From: an uncultured Chloroflexota bacterium
GTDB taxonomy: Bacteria; Chloroflexota; Chloroflexia; Chloroflexales; Roseiflexaceae
DNA: 64,000 bases
Reading direction: 5' to 3'
NCBI GenBank assembly: GCA_937876225.1
Contig: CALFIC010000078.1
Location: 1 to 64,000, forward strand
Part shown: piece by piece, positions 17,701 through 25,708 of the stretch
Position numbering within the stretch: position 1 is the stretch's first letter
How the letters are laid out: each line of letters starts with the position of its first letter
The notes under the pieces: generated by a model
Told to the model about the DNA's origin: nothing
Seen by the model: the letters and a program-made list of their open reading frames with translations, nothing else
Database searches by the model: none
Position numbers and translations under genes: made by a program

Positions 17701-18599
17701 ACTGCCAATCCAAACCCTGACGCCCCATAACCATTCCCGTTATACAACATATATCGGACGCCTTTATGATCGAGCACATAAGGGTATTCAATCATATCAC
17801 TATCCCATCCGGTATCTGACACATCGATACCCACCTCATCGAGGCGAAGCCGCCACGACACACCATCGTCACTCGATGCATAACCGATCCGGTATTTTTG
17901 GCCAGTCCCACTGCGATACGAAAACCACATGTCATAGCCACCAGCATCATTCACCAGCACCACCGGACGAGAAAACGCTTGTGCTACCCCACGAGCAAAG
18001 GGTACTGCTAATCCTTGCAGATCCCAGTGTTCACCATCATGTGACGTCGCATGGTGAATCGGGTGAATCATTTCACCGTTGCCACCATCCCATGTGTGTG
18101 TAGAGCCATACCACATGCGATAGCCCCGCACGGCATCACCTAGCACCCATGGGTACGACAAACTAACCGGGTCGGTAGGGTTGATCCCTATCAACGGTGT
18201 TTCATCAGCCAGTGTCAGTGTGCGTAAATCATCACTAACGACCAAACGCCCAATATCGCCACGCCACGTACCATCCGGGCGAGTTTGCCAGCCCATAAAC
18301 AACATATATCGGGTATCACCTACCGTATAACAGCCACCAATACTAATACCGTGGGAATAATAGCTTCCATCATCTCCATATGCAAACACTGGCGCTGTAT
18401 GCACATATTCGACATTACGAGTCACAATATTAAAATCAACATAGCCAACAGAGGATCGTTTTTGCGCATCACGACCACTGTAATATACACGATACACATC
18501 ATCAGCAAGCCAAATCGGCAATGGATTTGAAACATGACTCTGCAACAATGGATGTAACGGTGTCGGTGTGTAGACGCACCCTAATTTATGCCATTTCAT
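17688..18599 (-). CDS. Five-bladed propeller glycosidase-like protein
   Basis: 303 aa with no signal peptide. Repeated units 'DDVYRVYYSGRD', 'TRYMLFMGWQT', 'GYRMWYGSTHTW', 'GYDMWFSYRS' and 'VRYMLYNGNGYG' each give a tryptophan/tyrosine-rich beta strand plus an acidic turn, the layout of GH43/GH32-type five-bladed beta-propellers. Such proteins occur in bacterial glycan clusters, often without proven hydrolase activity. Three bases separate it from the upstream acyltransferase gene. I cannot assign catalytic acids with confidence, so a sugar-binding or transferase role is possible. Confidence 0.72.
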   Translation of the reverse strand: MKWHKLGCVYTPTPLHPLLQSHVSNPLPIWLADDVYRVYYSGRDAQKRSSVGYVDFNIVTRNVEYVHTAPVFAYGDDGSYYSHGISIGGCYTVGDTRYMLFMGWQTRPDGTWRGDIGRLVVSDDLRTLTLADETPLIGINPTDPVSLSYPWVLGDAVRGYRMWYGSTHTWDGGNGEMIHPIHHATSHDGEHWDLQGLAVPFARGVAQAFSRPVVLVNDAGGYDMWFSYRSGTGQKYRIGYASSDDGVSWRLRLDEVGIDVSDTGWDSDMIEYPYVLDHKGVRYMLYNGNGYGASGFGLAVCEK

Positions 18600-18602
18600 A
18601 TG

Positions 18603-19271
18603 TTAAATCTTTCGTAAGCGCGTACTAGGCACTGGTGATCGTTCAGTTGCAATACCAATATACAATCCCTCTGGCGCAACATCAGCGAGTAACAACACAC
18701 CAGCGCCAATTACGCTTTTGCTCCCAATCGTTATGTGATCGCGCAGCGTGGCATTAACCCCAATAAAACATGATTCATCGATGGTAACACCACCCGACAC
18801 CACAATGTGTGAAGCCAAAAAACAATGATCGTGAATCGTAGAGTGATGACCGATATGATTGCCACTCCACAATATGACATTATTGCCAATCGTTACAAAC
18901 GGTTGAATCGTGTTGTCTTCCAAAATAAAACAGTTTTCACCGATACGCCCATCATTAAGCACTGTTGCATGTGAACTAATATACGAAGGCGTATGATACC
19001 CCTTTTCACGCACCGCAAGATATTTTTCACGACGGACTTGATTTACTTTGGAATAACCCAATGCGACAAATACATCATGTTCGCTCGGTGGATAGTGTTG
19101 TTCGATTTCTTCAAATGGCACCACCGGCACACCACAAAACATCGATTCTTTGATGTATGTTGCATCAAGCGTAAATGCCACCACATCATATTCACTATCA
19201 TTCGTAAAGTAATAGTGCGCAAGTTGTCCGATGTCGCCACCGCCAAATATTACCAGTTTTTTGGTTGACAT
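18603..19271 (-). CDS. NeuD/PglD-type sugar O/N-acyltransferase
   Basis: 222 aa. N-terminal Rossmann-like fold with GGGDIG at residues 10-15, then a left-handed beta-helix of hexapeptide repeats from about 95 to 215. 'GNHIGHHSTIHD' holds the expected catalytic His. PglD/NeuD enzymes acetylate amino or hydroxyl groups of nucleotide-linked sugars. ATG 19271 with upstream GAGG is preferred over the adjacent GTG at 19274, which would be too close to the ribosome site. The start overlaps the stop of the upstream methyltransferase (TGATG), indicating coupling. Confidence 0.87.
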   Translation of the reverse strand: MSTKKLVIFGGGDIGQLAHYYFTNDSEYDVVAFTLDATYIKESMFCGVPVVPFEEIEQHYPPSEHDVFVALGYSKVNQVRREKYLAVREKGYHTPSYISSHATVLNDGRIGENCFILEDNTIQPFVTIGNNVILWSGNHIGHHSTIHDHCFLASHIVVSGGVTIDESCFIGVNATLRDHITIGSKSVIGAGVLLLADVAPEGLYIGIATERSPVPSTRLRKI

Positions 19272-19897
19272 CACTTCCTCACAATCATTGTAAATTCATA
19301 GAGACTATAGTCATGAAGCAACACAACATTGCGCGAATAACGGCGCTTACAATAATCAAAAAGACGACATGGATCAGTGTAATAGAGATAATCGCGCATT
19401 TTTTCGGCATCTGAATAACTTGTCAGACAGTTAAATGCAAATCCATGTGTGCTATATTGATCCATCACATCGAGTACACCAGTCAGGTATTGCCACCATT
19501 CGGTATCACTGCGGTCAAGCCGTACATTAAAAATACCACTTGCCACACTATACGTTGCGGGTGTCACCGGACTCGCACCATGCACAAACGTTACACGATC
19601 ATTATGGGTATAGCGTCGTTGGCCAGCATCGATCATCTCAACGGAAATATCGATACCCACATATTGCTGAAGTGCCGGATTGGGCGCCAAAAACTCATAC
19701 AACGCACCATATCCGCACCCAATATCGTTGATGGTATATGCAGGTGCAGTAATGACTTGCGCTAATTGCGCAAATCGAATAAATTGCCCCTCACTGCCAT
19801 TCCAGTCAACCCCTTGGGGTGTCTCACCATGCGCATGTAATTTTTCTGTATAGTATTGCGCCACATCACGATAAATTGATTGATGGTTATCGATCAT
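19271..19897 (-). CDS. Class I SAM-dependent methyltransferase
   Basis: 208 aa. Motif I is 'INDIGCGYGALYEFL' (about residues 58-72), followed by 'YVGIDIS' for the ribose-binding acidic residue and 'VASGIFNVRL'. This is a small single-domain methyltransferase. Its place between a GT2 and a PglD-type acyltransferase suggests sugar or lipid-linked glycan modification. The ribosome site before ATG 19897 is weak. Confidence 0.78.
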   Translation of the reverse strand: MIDNHQSIYRDVAQYYTEKLHAHGETPQGVDWNGSEGQFIRFAQLAQVITAPAYTINDIGCGYGALYEFLAPNPALQQYVGIDISVEMIDAGQRRYTHNDRVTFVHGASPVTPATYSVASGIFNVRLDRSDTEWWQYLTGVLDVMDQYSTHGFAFNCLTSYSDAEKMRDYLYYTDPCRLFDYCKRRYSRNVVLLHDYSLYEFTMIVRK

Positions 19898-19913
19898 ATG
19901 TTACTCAGTTCAA

Positions 19914-20858
19914 CTACCCTTTATCGCCGGTAATCGTATCAATCATAAATAACGGACGTTGTTTGCTCTGCTCAAAAATACGTGCCACATAGAGACCAAC
20001 AACCCCCAAACAAATCAAGATGATACCCGTACTCAAAATCACGAGGACAAAAAGACTCGTCCAACCTTCGAGTAATCCATGCGTAAAGTAGCGATACACT
20101 AAATACAGCACCATCAAAAATCCACCGAATGCAACCATAAATCCCATGATTGCAATCCACTCGAGAAATTTGGTGGTTTGAAAAAACATCCCACTCAAGG
20201 CATGTCGAATCAATCGCCCCAAGGAATATGAGCTTTTGCCGGCAGCCCGTTGCTCATGGGTAAAATCCAGCACTCCTTGACGGAACCCCAACCAACGCAA
20301 AATAAACAAATAGTGCCGCTCACGCTCACTAAATTGCAAATATCCATCCACAACTTTGCGAGTTAATAGTGAAAATGTTCCCTCGGTACCGTCGATTTTG
20401 TAATCAGAAATCCACGACATCATGCCAAAATACAATGAAGCCATAGTGGTACGAAACTTCGAATGATTACGCACCACCCGCCGCCCCAACACCAAATCAA
20501 AACCTTCATGGAGTTTGGCGTACATCGTGGGGATGAGCTCCGGCGGATCTTGGAGATCACAATCCATCACCACTACATATTCACCTTGCGCCGTCTGCAA
20601 ACCCGCAGTTATCGCAATATGTTGCCCGAAATTACGACTTAACCGCACACCCACGATACTCGGGTAGAGTGTTTGCAACAACACAATTTCTTCCCAGGCA
20701 TTATCTGGGCTACGATCGTCGACAAATATTATTTCAAACGGTGTGGCCATGGTAGACAACGTCGTATAAAGCCGTTCGCATAATGCAACAAGACATGCTC
20801 GACATCCATATACCGGGATTACGACACTTATCATCGGCTTTTGCACGGCATACTCCAT
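19914..20858 (-). CDS. GT2-family glycosyltransferase, GtrB/dolichol-phosphate mannosyltransferase-like
   Basis: 314 aa, first gene of the glycan cluster. GT-A fold with 'ISVVIPVYGC' near the N-terminus, the acidic 'VDDRSPDN' and the metal-binding 'DCDLQDPPELIP' (DxD-type). Two C-terminal transmembrane helices (about residues 230-295) match GtrB/DPM1-like enzymes that load a sugar onto polyprenyl phosphate. The GtrA-like gene downstream would be its flippase partner. The ATG at 20858 has AGGG about 5 bases upstream. Confidence 0.9.
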   Translation of the reverse strand: MEYAVQKPMISVVIPVYGCRACLVALCERLYTTLSTMATPFEIIFVDDRSPDNAWEEIVLLQTLYPSIVGVRLSRNFGQHIAITAGLQTAQGEYVVVMDCDLQDPPELIPTMYAKLHEGFDLVLGRRVVRNHSKFRTTMASLYFGMMSWISDYKIDGTEGTFSLLTRKVVDGYLQFSERERHYLFILRWLGFRQGVLDFTHEQRAAGKSSYSLGRLIRHALSGMFFQTTKFLEWIAIMGFMVAFGGFLMVLYLVYRYFTHGLLEGWTSLFVLVILSTGIILICLGVVGLYVARIFEQSKQRPLFMIDTITGDKG

Positions 20859-20896
20859 AAATCCCTACACAGCTTGTCTTCATTATACATAAGGCA

Positions 20897-22582
20897 TCAA
20901 CTCAACCCAACCGTATTACCATCGCTATCGATGTCAATCCGTTCGGCACCAGGATGCGTCGGCAACCCTGGCATGGTACGCATATCACCAGCCAACGGAT
21001 AAATAAACCCAGCGCCCGCCGCCAACCGTACTTCCCGAATCGGGAATGTATAATCGCGCGGTGCACCGACTTTACTCGCATCATGGCTCAACGAATACTG
21101 CGTTTTGGCCATACAGATGGGCAAATTCCCGTACCCCAGCGCTTCATAACGCTCGAGCTGTTTGCGGGCATCACTACTATATTCCACCGCATTGGCACCA
21201 TACACTTGCGTCGCCAAGGTTTCGATTTTTTTGGTCAATGACCACTCCAACGGATACAAGTAGCGGAATTCGCCAGGTTGGAGACAGGCTTGCTCTACCG
21301 CTGCTGCCAAGGCATCACCACCAGCCCCACCATCGCTAAACACCGCACTTTCGACCATCGCAAAAGCCCCCGCAGCCAGCGCTACTTCACGCACCACTGC
21401 AATTTCTTCGGCATGATCACTCGGGAAGCGGTTGAGCGCCACCACTACTGGTCGCCCAAACGCCGCCGCATTCGCAATTTGGGCACGCAAATTACTACAC
21501 CCCGCCTGCACATCGGCCGGATTGGCCGCCAACAATTGGGGATCGAGTGGTTTACCTGCCACGATTTTGTAGCGACCACTATGCGCCTTGAGCGCCCGAA
21601 TCGTACATACTAATACGACGGCATCAGGAGTCACCCCCGACACCCGGCTTTTGATATGACAAAACTTCTCGAAGCCGATATCGGCACCAAAGCCACTCTC
21701 CGTCACCACATAATCGGCCCGCGACAGCGCCACCCGATCCGCCATCACCGACGAATTGCCATGGGCAATATTGGCAAATGGTCCACAATGCACCAATGCC
21801 GGCGAGCCTTCGAGCGTCTGCAGCAGATTGGGCTTGAGCGCTTCGCGCAACAACACGGTCATGGCCCCAGCTGCTTTGAGGTCCTCGGCTGTCACTGGTG
21901 TGCCATCTTTGCGTTGACCAACCACCATCCGCCCGAGGCGCGCCCGCAAATCATGAATATCACTGGCCAGCGATAACACCGCCATCACTTCAGACGCCAC
22001 CGTAATATCAAATCCGACTTGACGGGGTGGACCATCGCCCTTGCCCCCCAACCCTACAACCACCGAACGCAACATGCGATCGCTGATGTCGAGCACCCGT
22101 GGCCAGCGAATCGAGTACGGGTCAATCCCCAGCACATTGCCATGGTGCAAATGATTATCGATCATCGCCGCCAGTAGATTATGAGCCACTCCGATGGCGT
22201 GAATATCACCAGTGAGATGCAAATTAAATTGCTCCATGGGAACCACTTGGCTATAACCACCACCGGCTGCCCCACCTTTGATCCCAAACGTGGGCCCCAT
22301 CGAAGGCTGGCGGATTGCCACCACCGCCCGATGCCCACGCGCCGATAAGGCCTGCCCCAATCCGATGGTCGTCGTGGTTTTGCCTTCACCAAGGGGGGTA
22401 GGGGTAATCGCTGTCACCACCACATAGCGGGCCCGCCGCGCACCGTGAATGGCAGCGGTGTCGATTTTGGCCATATAACGCCCGTATGGTTCGAGATACT
22501 CCGACTCAACCCCCAATGCATCGGCAATCGTCGCAATGGGGCGTAACGTGGCGGCTTGAGCAATTGCTAAATCTGATTGCAT
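20897..22582 (-). CDS. fhs: Formate-tetrahydrofolate ligase
   Basis: 561 aa, normal length. Catalyses ATP-dependent joining of formate to tetrahydrofolate, giving 10-formyl-THF for purine synthesis or one-carbon metabolism. The ATP site TPLGEGKTT is at residues 62-70, followed by 'GLGQAL' and 'RQPSMGPTFGIKGGAAGGGY'; the family signature 'VVTESGFGADIGFEKF' is in the middle. GAGG precedes the ATG at 22582. No folD or other Wood-Ljungdahl genes are next to it, so a general one-carbon role is likelier than acetogenesis. Confidence 0.97.
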   Translation of the reverse strand: MQSDLAIAQAATLRPIATIADALGVESEYLEPYGRYMAKIDTAAIHGARRARYVVVTAITPTPLGEGKTTTTIGLGQALSARGHRAVVAIRQPSMGPTFGIKGGAAGGGYSQVVPMEQFNLHLTGDIHAIGVAHNLLAAMIDNHLHHGNVLGIDPYSIRWPRVLDISDRMLRSVVVGLGGKGDGPPRQVGFDITVASEVMAVLSLASDIHDLRARLGRMVVGQRKDGTPVTAEDLKAAGAMTVLLREALKPNLLQTLEGSPALVHCGPFANIAHGNSSVMADRVALSRADYVVTESGFGADIGFEKFCHIKSRVSGVTPDAVVLVCTIRALKAHSGRYKIVAGKPLDPQLLAANPADVQAGCSNLRAQIANAAAFGRPVVVALNRFPSDHAEEIAVVREVALAAGAFAMVESAVFSDGGAGGDALAAAVEQACLQPGEFRYLYPLEWSLTKKIETLATQVYGANAVEYSSDARKQLERYEALGYGNLPICMAKTQYSLSHDASKVGAPRDYTFPIREVRLAAGAGFIYPLAGDMRTMPGLPTHPGAERIDIDSDGNTVGLS

Positions 22583-22652
22583 CGGGGGTTCCTCACATCA
22601 ATATAAAAAATGTAAAACGCACTCGGTTCGCAAAACCATTCCCTATAGTGTA

Positions 22653-24929
22653 CTATTTTTGGGTACGCCGTGTATCACGCCAATACCATATCCCTACGGC
22701 GATGACGCTTAACAGCCATATCAAATGCGAAATCCACATGTATTGCACATACGTCACATAGCGCACCGTGAGTGCACGACTTTCTGCCGGCACCACTACC
22801 CCAAAAAAAGCCCCATTCACGCTCACCGGCACGATTTTTTTCCATGTCTGTCCATCAAAACTCTCCGCTTGCCAGCCCGATTCATACAACGTACTCAATA
22901 TCACCAGAGATTGCGTCGCTGCTTCCGGATAATGCAACTCCACCACATCGCCCTTGTGTTGATATTGCGTAATTGGCAATGATTGCGGCAAATGATAATC
23001 GGGAATATGAATGTCTGACACATCGGCGACGCGTTGTACCGGAATCCGCCAATATTGCCCCATGCGCTGTTTCACGTGAAACACCCAGACGTCGCCATGC
23101 TGCGTTACAAATCGTAAATTGGGGTGATCGATGGGTTGGGCGGCGAGTACTACCGCAATATTACTCATCCAAAACGTAGTGTCATCGTAATTTGGGGCAA
23201 TGGCACGGTTTAATTTGCCATATACCGTTATCTTGCCACCAAGTTGATTGATTAACCGTTGATAATAGGGCGTAAAAAAATTATTGTAGCTATGGACCGA
23301 CGCCACACCTAGCATTGCATTATAGTTGGGCGCCAAGAGATATTCGAGCGAAGCCGATACAATCGCAAACCGTGCCCCTGTCGGCACTTGTTGCTGGAGT
23401 GTTTGGGTCAATGGTGTCGTCGTAATCAACGCACTTCGCGGCTGTACCACGAGAAGCGGCGCCGCAGTCACGGCAATCGTAAGCGTCAATGCCCCCCACA
23501 GCATCACCGGCGTGACTCGCCAATATAACCCAAGCGTGCTGACAACGACTAGTCCAACTCGCGCCACATCCCACAGCGCAATTGGTAACGCAAACCAGCC
23601 AGCAACAATAAACCCACACCCCACAACCACCAATTGCGCCAAAATCAACCAACCCAATATGCGCCGCACCGTCGCCACGGGCAAGGACAGCAAGGCATCA
23701 CACCCATAGGCCACCACCAATACCATCGGCAACACCGCACTCCACGCCGGCGTCCATGCGGACAAACGAAACCCGGGGAAGAGCTGCAACACTACCGTAA
23801 ACAACATTGGTGATATCGTCAACACCCATAAACCACCCACACACGCCAGCCACCACCCCACAGCCCGCCGCCGGTGGACAGCAGCTACAATCAACAACAC
23901 GCCCATCAGTAATGGAATGCTTGCGCCATCGAATTCTAATGGATAGCGACCCGCCAGCGGATTCCCGTATAATTCGGGGACAAACCGCGACACTCCATAC
24001 AACAATGCCACTTTGAGAGAAGTGATGACTTGAATTGCCTGTAAAAAAAAGGCATCCTTCACCCAAAAGCGCGCTGAATCGCGATAACGCAGATATAAAT
24101 CAATGTATGCGGGGATCGTCAACAGTGCACCAAAAAGCACCGCCGAAAGCATAAATCCGACCTCGCGGGCCACATCCGACCATGCGCCACGGCGTAATCG
24201 TGGCCAACACACCACGCCTGCATACCCCGCCAACATCCAGATACTATAGACCGCCGTTTGCGGATAGCCCATCAAAAACAATCCATATGTGGCAAACGCC
24301 ATTACCATCCAACCCCAGCCATCACGCTGACGAAAAACATGCATCATGCCATAGAGCAACGCCGCCGTCCAACATACGGTGGCAATATGCATCGGAAAAG
24401 TCAACCAATACACCAAAAACGGCGTAGCCACCCCACTCAATGCCGCAAATAATCCCGCCGTCGGAGTAATCGCGAGTTCCCGACAAATCAACAACACCCA
24501 TAACCCAAACAAACACAGCAAACTCAGTGATTGCGTGGCGAGGATTTGATAGGGGTCTTTGATGAGTTGAAACAACACCCAGGTATATAGGTTAGCCGGA
24601 GTATTACCAGTAATATGCTTGGCTTGACGCCCAAATTCATTCAATTCATTGCGAGACACCACAAACCCAGTATGTGGCAGGGTTTGTTGATTGACGATTT
24701 CTGGCAAAAACTCTTCTTCGTAATCGGCCAATTTACGCTGTTCGCAGGCGATCATTGCAGGGGAGAGATACTGCTTGCCATTGATTTGGGCATGACACAC
24801 CGGTGTCAGTACATTCCCACTCACCCACAACCAGGATCCCAACATGACAAAACAGGCAATATAAATGATGGATGCTCGTTGATAGCTATTTATCATCTGC
24901 GACTCAATTCCCATTATACATTTCGACAT
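22653..24929 (-). CDS. YfhO-like polytopic membrane protein
   Basis: 758 aa with about a dozen transmembrane helices after an N-terminal signal-anchor, then a C-terminal soluble part. 'LYESGWQAESFDGQTWKKI', 'NGAFFGVVVPA' and the last helix match YfhO-type proteins, GT-C-like enzymes implicated in glycosylating lipoteichoic acid or lipids in other bacteria. The start is uncertain: ATGs at 24929, 24914 and 24896 all lack a strong ribosome site. A perfect 16-bp parS site is embedded at 23068-23083 and is read in frame as FHVKQ. It lies 70 bp upstream-side of fhs, probably separate. Confidence 0.75.
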   Translation of the reverse strand: MSKCIMGIESQMINSYQRASIIYIACFVMLGSWLWVSGNVLTPVCHAQINGKQYLSPAMIACEQRKLADYEEEFLPEIVNQQTLPHTGFVVSRNELNEFGRQAKHITGNTPANLYTWVLFQLIKDPYQILATQSLSLLCLFGLWVLLICRELAITPTAGLFAALSGVATPFLVYWLTFPMHIATVCWTAALLYGMMHVFRQRDGWGWMVMAFATYGLFLMGYPQTAVYSIWMLAGYAGVVCWPRLRRGAWSDVAREVGFMLSAVLFGALLTIPAYIDLYLRYRDSARFWVKDAFFLQAIQVITSLKVALLYGVSRFVPELYGNPLAGRYPLEFDGASIPLLMGVLLIVAAVHRRRAVGWWLACVGGLWVLTISPMLFTVVLQLFPGFRLSAWTPAWSAVLPMVLVVAYGCDALLSLPVATVRRILGWLILAQLVVVGCGFIVAGWFALPIALWDVARVGLVVVSTLGLYWRVTPVMLWGALTLTIAVTAAPLLVVQPRSALITTTPLTQTLQQQVPTGARFAIVSASLEYLLAPNYNAMLGVASVHSYNNFFTPYYQRLINQLGGKITVYGKLNRAIAPNYDDTTFWMSNIAVVLAAQPIDHPNLRFVTQHGDVWVFHVKQRMGQYWRIPVQRVADVSDIHIPDYHLPQSLPITQYQHKGDVVELHYPEAATQSLVILSTLYESGWQAESFDGQTWKKIVPVSVNGAFFGVVVPAESRALTVRYVTYVQYMWISHLIWLLSVIAVGIWYWRDTRRTQK
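23068..23083. other. parS site inside the YfhO-like gene
   Basis: Exact 16-bp parS palindrome TGTTTCACGTGAAACA, the well-known chromosomal ParB-binding consensus. The palindrome does not extend beyond 16 bp here, unlike the intergenic copies. It is about 25 kb from parAB. Confidence 0.9.
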
Positions 24930-25057
24930 CTGTGCGCATTATGACCAATCCATAGGATGTCATTTCACAAAACGCTTCCCACATCGATTACAGGGCTCCT
25001 GATTCCCACAAAAATAACGTGCAGTGGAGACTCATTCTATTCTAAAGTACTTTCATT

Positions 25058-25063
25058 TATAAT
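25058..25063 (+). promoter_or_regulatory. Candidate -10 box before the 169-aa secreted protein gene
   Basis: Perfect TATAAT 47 bp before ATG 25110; no good -35 is visible. The rest of 24930-25109 has no gene. Confidence 0.4.
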
Positions 25064-25109
25064 CACAATACGTAGTATATAAACTATGCCACCCTAAAGG
25101 AGTCTGCGT

Positions 25110-25619
25110 ATGCGATTTTCATTTCTGGTCATAGCCATTGTGATAGCAGGGATTGGTATCTGGTATGTCACCAGTGGTCCAATATCCAATAGCGTCAAAC
25201 CAATCCCAACCACCGTTGTCACGGTTCCCACCGCAACTGTTGCCGCGCTGGCCGCCACCACCAAAGATAGCAACAATCATGTGGTGCGCCTTACCCAAGA
25301 CGAAATCAATCAAAAGCTCCGCGATATTGGCACAGATCAAGCCAAAGTCACCAATGTCACCCTGTCGACTGATAGTGTGGCCATCGATTTGTTGGTGGGG
25401 GGGATTAAAGGGACGTTGACCACCGGATTAGCGGTGTCAAATGGCAATATTATTTTGGCCAAACCACGGCTCGATGGCGTAATTGGAGCATTATTGCCTA
25501 TCGAAAAAATTTCACAGCTCTTTGAAGACGAAATCAACAAGCGCCTCCATGACAAAACACCGGTCCAAGACCTGCATATCATGGATGGGGTCATCGAAAT
25601 CACCCTCGCAGGGAAATAA
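25110..25619 (+). CDS. Membrane-anchored or secreted protein of unknown function
   Basis: 169 aa. The N-terminal hydrophobic helix (residues 3-20) acts as signal or anchor; a Thr/Val/Pro-rich linker follows and then a compact domain of about 110 residues. The domain starts 'VVRLTQDEINQKLRDI' and ends 'VQDLHIMDGVIEITLAG', a pattern reminiscent of LmeA/DUF2993-like lipid-binding domains, though I cannot claim membership. AAAGGAG lies 9 bp before the ATG. It is upstream of thrS but separated by a hairpin, so probably an independent unit. Confidence 0.65.
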   Translation: MRFSFLVIAIVIAGIGIWYVTSGPISNSVKPIPTTVVTVPTATVAALAATTKDSNNHVVRLTQDEINQKLRDIGTDQAKVTNVTLSTDSVAIDLLVGGIKGTLTTGLAVSNGNIILAKPRLDGVIGALLPIEKISQLFEDEINKRLHDKTPVQDLHIMDGVIEITLAGK

Positions 25620-25646
25620 GGTAGAATAGAGACAACAATAGATGTG

Positions 25647-25680
25647 CACGGAGCGGCTCTTGGTTTGATGCCCCTCCGTG
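25647..25680 (+). promoter_or_regulatory. Leader hairpin upstream of thrS
   Basis: CACGGAG (25647-25653) pairs with CTCCGTG (25674-25680) around a 20-nt loop, starting 27 bp after the previous stop and ending 28 bp before thrS. It lacks a T-run, so it could be a leader structure or a weak 3' end. No T-box hallmark was seen. Confidence 0.35.
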
Positions 25681-25708
25681 TCCCATAGTGTGTGAGGAGA
25701 ATACCGGC

